Of a DNA stretch of 64,000 bases, positions 1 to 8,395 are shown piece by piece. This DNA comes from UBA10649 sp963749905 (GTDB lineage: Bacteria; Actinomycetota; Actinomycetes; S36-B12): positions 682,001 through 746,000 of the forward strand of contig CAVVOF010000004.1 in NCBI GenBank assembly GCA_963749905.1, in the 5' to 3' direction. Positions within the stretch are counted from its first letter, which is position 1. Every line of letters starts with the position of its first letter. The notes beneath the pieces are model-generated. The model did not search any database. It worked only from the letters and a program-made list of their open reading frames with translations, and was not told the DNA's origin. The position numbers and the translations under genes were made by a program.

Positions 1-182
1 GCGTGCACGAGCGCCCGCATCAGGTTGGGCATCACCTGAGTGCAGCCGTCGCTGCTGGGCCAGACGAGATCGAAGAGCCTCCGTGCGACGTCGAGGTCAC
101 TAAGGTCGTGAAGGGACCGGATGGTCACCCCAGCCCGAAACTGCGCGCGGGCGAGGTCAGCCTCTGGCGAGTGGTCCGGCAC
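1..182 (-). CDS. N-terminal fragment of a GNAT-like acetyltransferase, cut by the window edge
   Basis: The minus strand reads from a GTG at 182 for 60 codons without a stop and runs off the window. The residues include IRSLHDLSDLDVARRLFDLVW followed by TQVMPNLMRALVHA. This arrangement (arginine-leucine strand, then a helix ending in a tryptophan, then P-N-x-x-R-A-L) is what I remember from the start of the predicted GNAT acetyltransferases of COG3375. It is divergent from the M20 peptidase at 212, with which such genes are often paired. The catalytic part is outside the window, so the family call rests on the N-terminus only. The exact start is uncertain because the frame stays open upstream of 182. 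Confidence 0.5.
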   Translation of the reverse strand, partial: MPDHSPEADLARAQFRAGVTIRSLHDLSDLDVARRLFDLVWPSSDGCTQVMPNLMRALVH

Positions 183-211
183 GCGACCACCGTAGCGAGC
201 AAGGGAGCCAC

Positions 212-1327
212 ATGAGCGAGATCGGACTGCTTGCCCAGGCACGGGACCTGCTGCCCGCGATGGTGGACGCGGTCGGCGCCCTCGTCACGGTCGAGTCCCC
301 CAGCGAGGACGTCGACGCGTGTGCGGCCGCGGTCCAGGAGGCGGTGGGCATCTTCGAGGGCTGGTTGCCCGAGCCGGCCCGGATCGAGGAGCACGGTGGG
401 CGGCCGGTGTGGAGGTGGGGGCCGGATCGTCCTCGCGTGCTGCTCCTCGGACATCTCGACACCGTGTGGCCGCTGGGCACGCTGGCACGTCTGCCGTTCC
501 GGGTCGAGGGCGACCGACTGCGCGGCCCCGGGGTGTTCGACATGAAGGCGGGGGTCGTGCAGGGCTGGGCGGCGCTCGCGCTGGCCGGGATGAGCGAGGC
601 ATCGGGTGTCGGGATGGTGCTGACGACGGACGAGGAGATCGGCTCGCCCAACTCGCGGGCGCTCATCGCGAGCGCGTCGTCGCAGGCGGAGGCGGTGCTG
701 GTGCTGGAGCCGTCCTTGGACGGCGCGCTGAAGACGGCGCGAAAGGGCACCTCCTGGTATGCCGTCGACCTGACCGGGCGGGCCGCGCACGCCGGGCTCG
801 ACCCGGATCGCGGCATCAACGCGCTGTTGGGCGCCGCCGAGCTGGCCGTCGCCACCCGCGGCTGGGCGGACGGCGACGCGGGGACCACGGTGACGCCGAC
901 CATCCTGCGGGCCGGGACGACGAGCAACACCGTGCCCGCCGAGGCGCACCTGGTGATCGACGTGCGCGCGTGGACGGCCGAGGAGCAGGTGCGGGTGGAC
1001 CGGCTGGTGCGGGAGTGGGCCCCGAGGGGGTGCCCGGTCGGGGTGGCCGTCGGCGGGGGCATCGATCGTCCGGCGATGGAGGAGTCGGCGAGCGCCGACC
1101 TGTTCATCGCCGCACAGGGCGCGGCCGCCGAGCTCGGGATCGACACCCTGCACGGACGTTCGGTGGGCGGGGCCAGCGACGGCAACCTGACGGCCGCGGC
1201 CGGCATCCCCACGCTGGACGGTCTGGGCGCCGTGGGTGACGGCGCGCACGCGGACCACGAGTGGGCCAGCGTCCCGGCGCTGGCCGAGCGCGCCGCCCTC
1301 GTCGCCCACCTCCTGCGCACTCTCTAG
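212..1327 (+). CDS. M20 family metallopeptidase (carboxypeptidase G2/ArgE-like)
   Basis: Predicted cytosolic two-zinc hydrolase that removes an acyl group or C-terminal residue from an N-acylated amino acid or small peptide. The 371-residue length is normal. The metal-site motifs are in order: GHLDTVWP near residue 85, then GVFDMKAG with the bridging Asp, then the general base pair in TTDEEIGS, a further acidic ligand in LVLEPS, and the C-terminal His in DGAHADHEW. The inserted dimerisation domain lies around residues 170-280. The ATG is preceded by AGGGAG at good distance. The divergent GNAT-like gene 30 bp away suggests a shared promoter region and a joint role in amide hydrolysis and acylation. 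The substrate cannot be told from sequence. Confidence 0.85.
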   Translation: MSEIGLLAQARDLLPAMVDAVGALVTVESPSEDVDACAAAVQEAVGIFEGWLPEPARIEEHGGRPVWRWGPDRPRVLLLGHLDTVWPLGTLARLPFRVEGDRLRGPGVFDMKAGVVQGWAALALAGMSEASGVGMVLTTDEEIGSPNSRALIASASSQAEAVLVLEPSLDGALKTARKGTSWYAVDLTGRAAHAGLDPDRGINALLGAAELAVATRGWADGDAGTTVTPTILRAGTTSNTVPAEAHLVIDVRAWTAEEQVRVDRLVREWAPRGCPVGVAVGGGIDRPAMEESASADLFIAAQGAAAELGIDTLHGRSVGGASDGNLTAAAGIPTLDGLGAVGDGAHADHEWASVPALAERAALVAHLLRTL

Positions 1328-1514
1328 ATTTGCACCGCTTCCCGGCGCAAATCCGCAGAACTGGGCCGGGATCGCGCTTCGCCTGCGGACTTGCGCCGCT
1401 TCGCCGTTGGGGGGCCGCCCGACGCGTGGCTCGCTGACTCCCGGTCCAATTCCGCAGATCCACCCCGATCCCGGTCCAGTTCTGCGGAATTGGACCGGGA
1501 AGCGGTGCAAATCT
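1326..1514. repeat. Nested palindromic intergenic element
   Basis: The whole gap between the M20 gene and the helicase gene is one folded element. The outer arms 1326-1345 and 1495-1514 are exact 20-bp inverted copies (AGATTTGCACCGCTTCCCGG). Just inside, 1351-1373 pairs with about 1467-1489 with two mismatches. Within the right side, 1439-1456 and 1483-1500 are an exact 18-bp inverted pair (TCCCGGTCCAATTCCGCA), so the module CCGGTCCA-TTC-GCGG occurs several times in both orientations. It starts inside the M20 stop codon region and ends 34 bp before the helicase GTG. It may act as a bidirectional terminator or be a non-autonomous repeat; nothing in the window decides this. Confidence 0.8.
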
Positions 1515-1548
1515 GGGTTGACGTACCGGTCACGTAGGCTCATCGGTC

Positions 1549-3205
1549 GTGACCGACGGCCCGCTGATCGTGCAGAGCGACAAGACGCTGCTGCTCGAGG
1601 TCGACCACGCCGACGCCACGGACTGCCGCAAGGCCATCGCCCCCTTCGCCGAGCTCGAGCGCGCGCCCGAGCACATCCACACCTACCGGCTGACGCCGCT
1701 GGGCCTGTGGAACGCCCGCGCCGCCGGTCACGACGCCGAGCAGGTCGTCGACACGCTGCTGCGCTACTCCCGGTACCCCGTCCCGCACGCACTTCTCATC
1801 GACGTCGCCGAGACCATGGCCCGCTACGGCCGCCTCCAGGTCAGCAACCACCCGGTGCACGGGCTCGTTCTGCAGGCGATCGACACCCCCGTCCTCGAGG
1901 AGGTGCTGCGCAGCAAGAAGGTCGCCCCCCTCCTCGGCGCCCGCGTCGACGACACCACCGTGATCGTCCACCCAAGCGAGCGCGGCCACCTGAAGCAGGC
2001 CCTGGTCAAGCTCGGCTGGCCTGCAGAGGACGTCGCCGGCTACGTCGACGGCGAGAAGCACGCCATCGGGCTCCAGGCCGACCTGTGGCAGCCGCGCCCG
2101 TACCAGACCGAGGCGGCCGAGGGCTTCTGGCACGGCGGCTCCGGCGTCGTCGTCCTGCCCTGCGGCTCCGGCAAGACCATCGTCGGCGCCCTTGCGATGG
2201 CGCTCGCCCAGGCCACCACGCTCATCCTCGTGACCAACACCGTCGCCGCCCGCCAGTGGCGCGACGAGCTGCTTGCGCCGCACCACGCTGACCGCCGACG
2301 AGATCGGCGAGTACTCAGGCGCCCGCAAGGAGATCCGGCCGGTCACCATCGCGACCTACCAGGTGATGACCACCAAGCGGCAGGGCATCTACCCACACCT
2401 CGAGGTGTTCGACACCCGCGACTGGGGCCTGATCATCTACGACGAGGTGCACCTGCTCCCCGCGCCGATCTTCCGCTTCACGGCCGATATCCAGTCGCGC
2501 CGCCGACTCGGCCTGACCGCCACCCTCGTCCGCGAGGACGGGCGCGAGGGCGATGTGTTCTCCCTGATCGGCCCGAAGCGCTACGACGCACCGTGGAAGG
2601 ACATCGAGGCCCAGGGCTACATCGCCCCTGCCGACTGCGTCGAGGTCCGGGTGACCATGCCGGACGCCGACCGGATGACCTACGCGATGGCGGAACCGGA
2701 GGACCGCTACCGGCTGTCGTCCTGCGCCCCCGAGAAGCTGCGCATCGTGGAGGAGATCGCCCGACGCCACGACGACGACCGAGTCCTCGTCATCGGCCAG
2801 TACCTCGACCAGCTCGCCGAGCTCGGTGAGCACCTCGACGCACCGGTCATCACCGGCGAGACGCCGGTACGCGCGCGCGAGCGGCTGTTCGAGGCCTTCC
2901 GGCAGGGCGAGGTCCGGGTGCTGGTCGTCAGCAAGGTCGCCAACTTCTCCGTCGACCTGCCCGAAGCCGGCGTCGCCATCCAGGTCAGCGGCACCTTCGG
3001 CTCCCGGCAGGAGGAGGCGCAGCGTCTCGGTCGCGTCCTCCGACCGAAGGCGGACGGTCGCAGCGCGCACTTCTACTCGATCGTCACGCGCGACACGGTC
3101 GACGCGGACTTCGCCCAGCACCGCCAGCGCTTCCTGGCCGAGCAGGGCTACTCGTACCGGATCATCGACGCCGACGACATCCACGCCGGCGGCTGGGACA
3201 CGTAG
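1549..3205 (+). CDS. XPB/Rad25-like superfamily 2 DNA helicase, split by a single-base frameshift
   Basis: An SF2 helicase of the bacterial XPB type, expected to unwind DNA in repair or transcription-linked processes. The first frame (1549 to about 2273) gives the N-terminal damage-recognition-like region and Walker A in LPCGSGKTIVG. The second frame (about 2274-3205) gives the DEVH box in IIYDEVHLLP, the TAT motif in LGLTATLVRED, and the C-terminal helicase motifs around VVSKVANFSVDLPEAG and the arginine finger region QRLGRVLRP. Removing one T from the TT at 2273-2274 joins the frames as RDELLRRTTLTADEIGEYSG, the expected family sequence, and gives 551 residues. A base-call error or very recent mutation is therefore likely. 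The start is GTG, with no strong ribosome site. Confidence 0.85.
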
Positions 3206-3216
3206 GCGTCGCGCAG

Positions 3217-4038
3217 TTAGCCGACGCTCGCCGGCGGCAGTTCGTCGAAGAGCCTGCGGCTCTCCTCGTCCGTGACGTCGAGATGCAGGTCGCCGAGCAG
3301 CACCGACCTGAGCATGCCCGCGTCCGTGATCTCCCGTCGCTCGTCGCCTTCCGCGCGCATGATCCAGTACTCGCGGTTACGCAGGGAGCGGACCTCGTCG
3401 TCGAGGATCAGCGAGGCGACGAGGTTGTTGACGAAGGTCGCCTCCGGATGCCGGTGCGAGAAGAAGTGCCCGACCTCGCAGTCGGCCTGGCCGTACTGGA
3501 CGAGGTCGAAGCGGTAGAGCGAGTACCAGTCCTCGCCGGTGTGCACCTGCATGTGCAGCTGCTGGGGACGGACTTCGTGCACGCGGTACCTGAGATCCCC
3601 GCCCACCTGCTCCGCGCCGATGGGTACGGGGCGCGGAGGACCCTTCGGCCCGAACCCGACGTCGACGACGTAGTCCACCCCGCCGAGGGACACCACGCTG
3701 ACCCGGTGCGTGAGGCCCGGATGGGTGTCCTGATTGTGGATGACGCGAGCCAGGTAGAGCTCGACGTCGTAGCCGAGTTCCGCCAGGACCTCGAAGAGCA
3801 GGCCGTTCTGCTCGAAGCAGTACCCCCCGCGGCGCCGCAGGACGATGCGATCGAACAGGGATTCCGCGTCGAGCGGGAGGTCGTCGCCGAGCCGCGGGCC
3901 GATGCTGCTGAAGGCGAACGTGGCCACGTGCCGTCGCACGATCTCCCGAAGGAGCTCGAGGGTTCCCGCGGGTGCTGCCCCCGGGCCGGTCAGTCCCAGC
4001 GCGCCCAGGTAGCCGGCTGCGATCTCCGCGCGTTCCAC
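3217..4038 (-). CDS. nat: Arylamine N-acetyltransferase
   Basis: Transfers acetyl (or another short acyl) from CoA to arylamines and hydrazines by a ping-pong mechanism through a cysteine. The catalytic triad is visible: Cys in RRGGYCFEQN (about residue 70), His in LTHRVSVVS and Asp in VDVGFGPKG. Length is 273 residues, normal for the family. I chose the GTG at 4038 because AAGGAGG lies directly upstream; the open frame continues to 4374 but the extra residues look like non-coding translation through the neighbouring promoter. It is convergent with the helicase (11 bp between stops) and divergent from the cupin gene. Confidence 0.9.
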   Translation of the reverse strand: MERAEIAAGYLGALGLTGPGAAPAGTLELLREIVRRHVATFAFSSIGPRLGDDLPLDAESLFDRIVLRRRGGYCFEQNGLLFEVLAELGYDVELYLARVIHNQDTHPGLTHRVSVVSLGGVDYVVDVGFGPKGPPRPVPIGAEQVGGDLRYRVHEVRPQQLHMQVHTGEDWYSLYRFDLVQYGQADCEVGHFFSHRHPEATFVNNLVASLILDDEVRSLRNREYWIMRAEGDERREITDAGMLRSVLLGDLHLDVTDEESRRLFDELPPASVG

Positions 4039-4145
4039 CTGCCTCCTTCGTGCTGCGGCCTCGGACCACGGCCGCGGGCACCTCCGCCCATGAGCCACCG
4101 ACGGTACCCCGTCCTCGCGGAACGCGGACCCGGTCACCGACCCCC

Positions 4146-4204
4146 TTGACCTGACCGGGTTCCTGAGTAGGGTCGTTCGTACTAGACCGATCGGTCTAGT
4201 ACGA
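4146..4204 (+). promoter_or_regulatory. Promoter with a 28-bp perfect palindromic operator upstream of the cupin/TetR pair
   Basis: Positions 4177-4204 are an exact palindrome centred between 4190 and 4191 (ACTAGACCGATCGGTCTAGT plus four more paired bases each side). A possible promoter, TTGACC at 4146-4151 and TAGGGT at 4168-4173 (16-bp spacer), lies just before it, so a bound regulator would cover the transcription start. The inner TAGACC-N4-GGTCTA resembles sites bound by NemR-like TetR repressors. The likely ligand is the TetR encoded at 4611-5204 in the same transcript. Confidence 0.7.
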
Positions 4205-4231
4205 CCGGATGCCCACCCAGGAGGCACACTG

Positions 4232-4618
4232 ATGCACATCGCGAAGCAGGACGTCGACGTCAAGATGGAGATCCCAGGTGCGGTGATCCGGCAGCGGACC
4301 GGGTTCGGTGACGCGGCAGGATTGGCCACGGTGAGCGGTGAGTACTTCAGCCTGTCCGCCGGGGTCGACACCACCCCCCTGTTCGAGGGCCTCGTCGGCG
4401 ACCTGTGCCAGTGCCCGCACTGGGGCTACGTTCTCCAAGGGCGACTGACGACAACCGACGCGGCCGGCGAAGAGGAGACCGTGACGGCCCACGACCTGTT
4501 CTACTGGCCGCCCGGTCACAACGTCAGGGTCGAGGAGGACGCCGAGATCGTGATGTTCAGCCCGCAGCAGGAGCACACTCTGGTGATCGACCACATGATC
4601 GAGAAGGTGAATGGCTAG
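4232..4618 (+). CDS. Small cupin-fold protein
   Basis: A single-domain cupin of 128 residues. The barrel is visible from FEGLVGDLCQCPHWGYVLQG (first cupin motif, metal-type His in PHWGYV) to LFYWPPGHNVRVEEDAEIVMFSP (second motif). AGGAGG at 4219-4224 fixes the ATG start. It overlaps the next gene, a TetR regulator, by 8 bp, and sits behind a strong palindromic operator, so it is probably the regulated output of that repressor. Members of this fold range from enzymes to small-molecule binders; the sequence does not show which. Role in detoxifying a reactive compound is a guess from the NemR-like regulator. Confidence 0.75.
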   Translation: MHIAKQDVDVKMEIPGAVIRQRTGFGDAAGLATVSGEYFSLSAGVDTTPLFEGLVGDLCQCPHWGYVLQGRLTTTDAAGEEETVTAHDLFYWPPGHNVRVEEDAEIVMFSPQQEHTLVIDHMIEKVNG

Positions 4619-5204
4619 CCAGAGGGACACGCACGCGACCAAGCAGCGCCTGCTGGATGTCGGGATGCCGCTGCTCCTTGAGCACGGCTACCACGGCCTC
4701 GGGACGCAGGCGCTGCTGGCGGCCGCTCACACGCCGAAGGGGTCGTTCTACCACCACTTCGCGGACAAGGAGGACTTCGCCCTCCAGGTCATCGACGAGT
4801 ACATGCGCCAGGTGCACGCCGGTCTGGATCAATGCCTGGACGATCGAACCCGCCCGCCGATGGTCCGGGTTCGCGCGTTCTTCGAGCTCACCCAGCAGAG
4901 CTACGCCGAGGACGGCTACTTGGGCTGCCTGATGGGCAACCTGGGCCAGGAACTCTCCGGCAGCAGCGAGGCTTTCCGCGCGAAGATCGAGTCCTGCTTC
5001 TCGTACATCGCGAGCCGAATCGAGGCATCCCTTGCGGAGGCACGCGATGAGAACGCCATCCCCGCCGATACGGACGTGGGCGCGATGGCCACCCTTCTCG
5101 TCGACTGCTGGGAGGGCGCGGCGCTGCGCAGCCGCCTCCGTGGGAGTCCTGAGCCCCTGACGGCGATGCTCGACTTCTACTTCGACCAGGCGCTTCGCAC
5201 CTGA
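4611..5204 (+). CDS. TetR family repressor (NemR/AcuR-like)
   Basis: A 197-residue DNA-binding regulator. The helix-turn-helix is in residues 10-55 (LLEHGYHGLGTQALLAAAHTPKGSFYHHF). The ligand-binding half carries GYLGCLMGNLGQELS with a cysteine, the position where NemR/AcuR-type regulators (TetR_C_11-like) sense electrophiles or acrylate-like compounds; that comparison is from memory of the family. The start overlaps the cupin stop by 8 bp, so the two are co-translated. It most likely represses its own operon through the palindrome at 4177-4204. Confidence 0.85.
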   Translation: MASQRDTHATKQRLLDVGMPLLLEHGYHGLGTQALLAAAHTPKGSFYHHFADKEDFALQVIDEYMRQVHAGLDQCLDDRTRPPMVRVRAFFELTQQSYAEDGYLGCLMGNLGQELSGSSEAFRAKIESCFSYIASRIEASLAEARDENAIPADTDVGAMATLLVDCWEGAALRSRLRGSPEPLTAMLDFYFDQALRT

Positions 5205-5320
5205 TCTCCATGGTCGCGGCGCCGAGGGCTCGGGGCCGGGTGTCGCCGGCCACTCCCACCAGCGAGGTGCAGAGCCTCGGCACGCGGCGTAACGTCGAGC
5301 CATCAGGCGAGAGGACAGAC

Positions 5321-5656
5321 ATGGACTTCCAGGAGTACATCAGCCGGGCGCAGGACGCGATGACCGTGCGCAAGGTGTTCGGCGAGCCGATCGAGAGGGA
5401 CGGCCTGACCGTCATCCCCGCCGCCCGTGTCATGGGCGGCAGTGGCGGTGGCACGGGTCAGGACGAGCAGGGCCAGCAGGGCGAGGGCGGCGGATTCGGG
5501 CTGATGGCCAGGCCCGCCGGGGCGTTCGTCATCCGTGACGGCCAGATCACGTGGCGGCCCGCAGTCGACCCGAACACCGCGATCATCGCTGCTGCCGCCG
5601 TGACCATCTCGGTCATCGTGGTGAGCGCGCTGGTGCGGATGCGCCGATCCGCGTAG
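5321..5656 (+). CDS. GerW/YtfJ-like sporulation-family protein with a C-terminal membrane segment
   Basis: A 111-residue protein. Residues 12-35 (MTVRKVFGEPIERDGLTVIP) and the following glycine-rich stretch with GGGFGLMARPAGAFVIRDG are the pattern of the GerW (YtfJ) family, named from Bacillus spores but widespread in non-sporulating actinobacteria. Residues about 84-104 form a hydrophobic helix followed by RMRR, so the protein is probably anchored with the C-terminus at the cytosolic face. I placed the start at ATG 5321 behind GAGAGG; the frame is open back to 5210 but that extension has no coding look. Its function in this lineage is unknown. It is convergent with glpD. Confidence 0.75.
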   Translation: MDFQEYISRAQDAMTVRKVFGEPIERDGLTVIPAARVMGGSGGGTGQDEQGQQGEGGGFGLMARPAGAFVIRDGQITWRPAVDPNTAIIAAAAVTISVIVVSALVRMRRSA

Positions 5657-5668
5657 ACCCAGCACCGC

Positions 5669-7144
5669 CTAGGCGTACGCGGACGCCCCGCCCATGGCCC
5701 GCTGGACATCCTCGATGGTGCGCGGGGTGACGCGATCCAGGTGCAGGGGCAGCCGCAGCCGTCGTTCGACGACATCCTCGACGGTGACCGCACCCTCGAA
5801 CAGGCAGGCGTGGACGACGTCCGCGCGGCAGTAGCCGGGTGCCTCCACAAGCGGCTCGGCAAGGGACGGCTCCCCGGCCGCCAGCGCGGCGATCTCATCC
5901 GCACGGGTGGCCACCAGCGGGAGGGCATCGGTTCGGCACGCGATCCGGGGCCAGTCGCCTTCCTCCAGGACCGTGTCGACGAGGTCGCGAGCCATCACCC
6001 GGTAGGTCGTCCACTTGCCACCGACGATGGACAGCACGCCGGGGGCGACGCGCGCGATGCGATGCTCGCGCGTCACCTTCGCGGTGTCTCCCCCCACCGC
6101 CTGGTCCCTGACGAGGGGGCGCAGCCCCGCGAACGACCACGTGACATCGGCCGCCGTGACCGGCTCGGCCAGCACGCCGTTGAGCAGGCCCAGCAGGTAG
6201 GCGATGTCGTCCTCGTCCGGGGCGACGTCATCGGGGTCGCCCGGCCACTCGGTGTCGGTTGTCCCCACGAGCCAGTGGTCCCGCTCCGGGATCACGAAGA
6301 GCACGCTGCGCCCGGTCGGGACGATCAGGGCGGCGTGGCCGTCGATCGCCGAGCGCGGCAGGCGGATGTGCACCCCCTTGGATCGGGTCACCGCCACGGC
6401 GGAGTCCCGTCCGGTGAACAGCGCACTCGCCTCTGGCGCCCACACCCCTGCGCACAACGCGATCGCGCGGGCCCGCACGCGATACTGCTCGCCCGTGATC
6501 TCGTCGCGGACCAGCACCTGCCAGACGCCGTCCTCGTCCGCACCCAGGCTGGCCACCAGCGCGACGTGCGGAGCCACGTGGGCGCCCTGTTCGGCCGCCG
6601 TGCGGGCGATCGCCACCGCGAGGAGGGCATCGTCCATCTTGGCGTCCGCGTACTCGAGGGCGCCCACGACCACGTGCGGATCGAGGGACGGGAACCGGGT
6701 CAGCACCGCCCGCTTGGAGAGGTGCCGATGCCGCGGCAGCGTGGCGGACGCCGCCAGGACGTCGTACGCGGTGAGCCCGGCACTGAGATAGGCCCGCTCC
6801 CAGACCCGATGGCGGATCGGCAGCAGGAACGGCAGCGGCCGGACGAGGTGCGGGGCCAGCGTGGTGAGCAGCAGGTCCCGCTCGCGCAGGGACTCGCGCA
6901 CCAGGCCGACGTGGCCGTGCTGGAGGTAGCGCAGCCCGCCGTGGACAAGCTGGCTGGACCTGCTCGAGGTGCCGCCCGCGATGTCCCCCTTGTCGATGAG
7001 GGCGACGTCGAGCCCACGGGAGGCGGCGTCCAGTGCGGTGCCCGTGCCCGTCGCGCCCGCACCGACGACGAGCAGGTCCAGGACCCGCTCCTGCATCGCC
7101 TCGATCGCCGCCTGTCGGCCGGCCGGACCAAGCGCACTGCTCAC
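5669..7144 (-). CDS. glpD: Glycerol-3-phosphate dehydrogenase (FAD-dependent, GlpD type)
   Basis: Oxidises sn-glycerol 3-phosphate to dihydroxyacetone phosphate at the membrane, passing electrons to quinone. The N-terminus has the FAD dinucleotide fold (VVGAGATGTGTALDAASRG) followed by GGTSSRSSQLVHGGLRYLQ, diagnostic for GlpD. Further landmarks are VGTTDTEWPGDP, SFAGLRPLVRD and IVGGKWTTYRVMARD. Length 491 with a short C-terminal domain. The gene follows the second ABC permease by 33 bp on the same strand, so it looks like the last gene of the DeoR-importer operon. That context hints that glycerol or glycerol phosphate is a product of whatever is imported. No glycerol kinase gene is in the window. 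Confidence 0.9.
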   Translation of the reverse strand: MSSALGPAGRQAAIEAMQERVLDLLVVGAGATGTGTALDAASRGLDVALIDKGDIAGGTSSRSSQLVHGGLRYLQHGHVGLVRESLRERDLLLTTLAPHLVRPLPFLLPIRHRVWERAYLSAGLTAYDVLAASATLPRHRHLSKRAVLTRFPSLDPHVVVGALEYADAKMDDALLAVAIARTAAEQGAHVAPHVALVASLGADEDGVWQVLVRDEITGEQYRVRARAIALCAGVWAPEASALFTGRDSAVAVTRSKGVHIRLPRSAIDGHAALIVPTGRSVLFVIPERDHWLVGTTDTEWPGDPDDVAPDEDDIAYLLGLLNGVLAEPVTAADVTWSFAGLRPLVRDQAVGGDTAKVTREHRIARVAPGVLSIVGGKWTTYRVMARDLVDTVLEEGDWPRIACRTDALPLVATRADEIAALAAGEPSLAEPLVEAPGYCRADVVHACLFEGAVTVEDVVERRLRLPLHLDRVTPRTIEDVQRAMGGASAYA

Positions 7145-7177
7145 GACTGAATCACCCCGACCAGTATGCGCCCGGAC

Positions 7178-8395
7178 TCAGCCCTTGAGTCCGCTGGAGG
7201 CGACGTTCTCGACGAAGTACCGCTGCGCCAGGAGGAACACCGTGATCGGCGCGATCATCGCGATGACGACGCCCGCGAGCACCAGGTTCGGAGTGTCTGC
7301 CGCACGTCCGCCGAGCACGGACAGCGTGAGCGCGAGAACGCTGCCATCCGTGTTGCCTGAGTCGATGATGATCAGCGGCCAGACGAAGGAGTTCCAGGCG
7401 TACAGGAACGAGAACGTCGAGAGGGTCGCGACGGCGGGGATCGACAGCGGCAGGAAGATCTTCCACAGGATCGTCCAGCGCGACGCGCCGTCGATCACCG
7501 CGGCCTCCTCGAGCTCCTTGGGTATGGAGACGAAGAACTGCCGCATGAGGAACGTGCCATAGGCCGTGAACACGAACGGGATCACCAGGGACGTGAGGGT
7601 GTTGCCCCAGCCGATCGCGATCATCAGTCGGTACAGCGGGATCAGCAGCACCACGAACGGGATCATGATCGAGCCGAGGTAGAGCAGGAACAGCTTGTCC
7701 CGGCCCCGGAACCGCAGCCGCGAGAAGGCGTAGCCGCCCAGGATGCTCGTGAACACCTGGCCGATGACCACCAGCACGGTGACCAGGACGGTGTTCGTCA
7801 GGGACCGGCCGAATCCCTCGAGTTCCAGCACGGTGCCGTAGTTCTCCGTCTGGAACTGCACTTCCTCGACGGGAGTCACCGCGGACGAGACGGCGTACAC
7901 GGGTGGAGCAGTCGGATCCGCCGGGTCGATGTAGGTGCCGCCGATCCTGGACTTGTTGTCGAACACCAGCACTTCCTCGTCGCCGATGACGGCGAGGTAG
8001 ACGTCCTTCTCCTTGCCGTCCACGACGATCGTCGACCCGGCGGGGGCGAGGGCGTCCCCGGGGACGATGAGGACCAGCGTGGGGTCGTCCACCCCGATGA
8101 ACTCCCGCAGGCTGGTGCCGTTCTCCTGCCGGGCGAGGGTGGCGGTGCTGCCGTCGGGCAGCGGGACCTCGAACAGCGGAAGTTCCTCGCCGCCCACCTC
8201 CGTCGTCGCCGCGACGTGCGGGAGCAGGCGCGGTGGATAGGTGAAGACGTCCTCTGCGGTCTTGAAGGAGCCGAACAGGGCGAGCACGAAGGGCACCAGC
8301 ACGATGACGCCGGCGAGCAGCAGGACCACGTACGTCGTGACCTGCGCGGTCAGGGATCCCCAGGTGCGATGCATCCGGGCGCGGGGCGGGGCCAT
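7178..8395 (-). CDS. Sugar ABC transporter permease (MalG-like) with an extracytoplasmic insert
   Basis: Inner-membrane subunit of a CUT1-type importer, 405 residues, clearly longer than the usual 275-300. TM1 is at about 20-40, then roughly 130 residues of soluble, beta-rich sequence (EVPLPDGSTATLARQENGTS through VEEVQFQTENYGTVLELEG) separate it from TM2. The rest is a normal permease with the EAA loop in EAAVIDGASRWTILWKIFLP, the contact site for the ATPase. The start ATG overlaps the stop of the upstream permease (ATGA). A longer open frame to 9991 reads through the other permease out of phase and is not real. No ATPase is encoded nearby, so a shared MsiK-like ATPase is expected. Confidence 0.9.
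   Translation of the reverse strand: MAPPRARMHRTWGSLTAQVTTYVVLLLAGVIVLVPFVLALFGSFKTAEDVFTYPPRLLPHVAATTEVGGEELPLFEVPLPDGSTATLARQENGTSLREFIGVDDPTLVLIVPGDALAPAGSTIVVDGKEKDVYLAVIGDEEVLVFDNKSRIGGTYIDPADPTAPPVYAVSSAVTPVEEVQFQTENYGTVLELEGFGRSLTNTVLVTVLVVIGQVFTSILGGYAFSRLRFRGRDKLFLLYLGSIMIPFVVLLIPLYRLMIAIGWGNTLTSLVIPFVFTAYGTFLMRQFFVSIPKELEEAAVIDGASRWTILWKIFLPLSIPAVATLSTFSFLYAWNSFVWPLIIIDSGNTDGSVLALTLSVLGGRAADTPNLVLAGVVIAMIAPITVFLLAQRYFVENVASSGLKG

Noticed and set aside
3..215. 70-codon plus-strand frame before the M20 gene
   Set aside because: It has no protein-like pattern, and the opposite strand gives a convincing GNAT-like N-terminus.
125..1792. 555-codon open frame on the minus strand opposite the M20 gene
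   Set aside because: It is an Arg/Ala/Pro-rich antisense frame typical of high-GC DNA, with no family resemblance, and it covers the M20 gene and the palindromic element.
2270..2280. Programmed ribosomal frameshift in the XPB-like gene
   Set aside because: There is no slippery heptamer or downstream pseudoknot evident, and six other genes in the window have similar single-base breaks.
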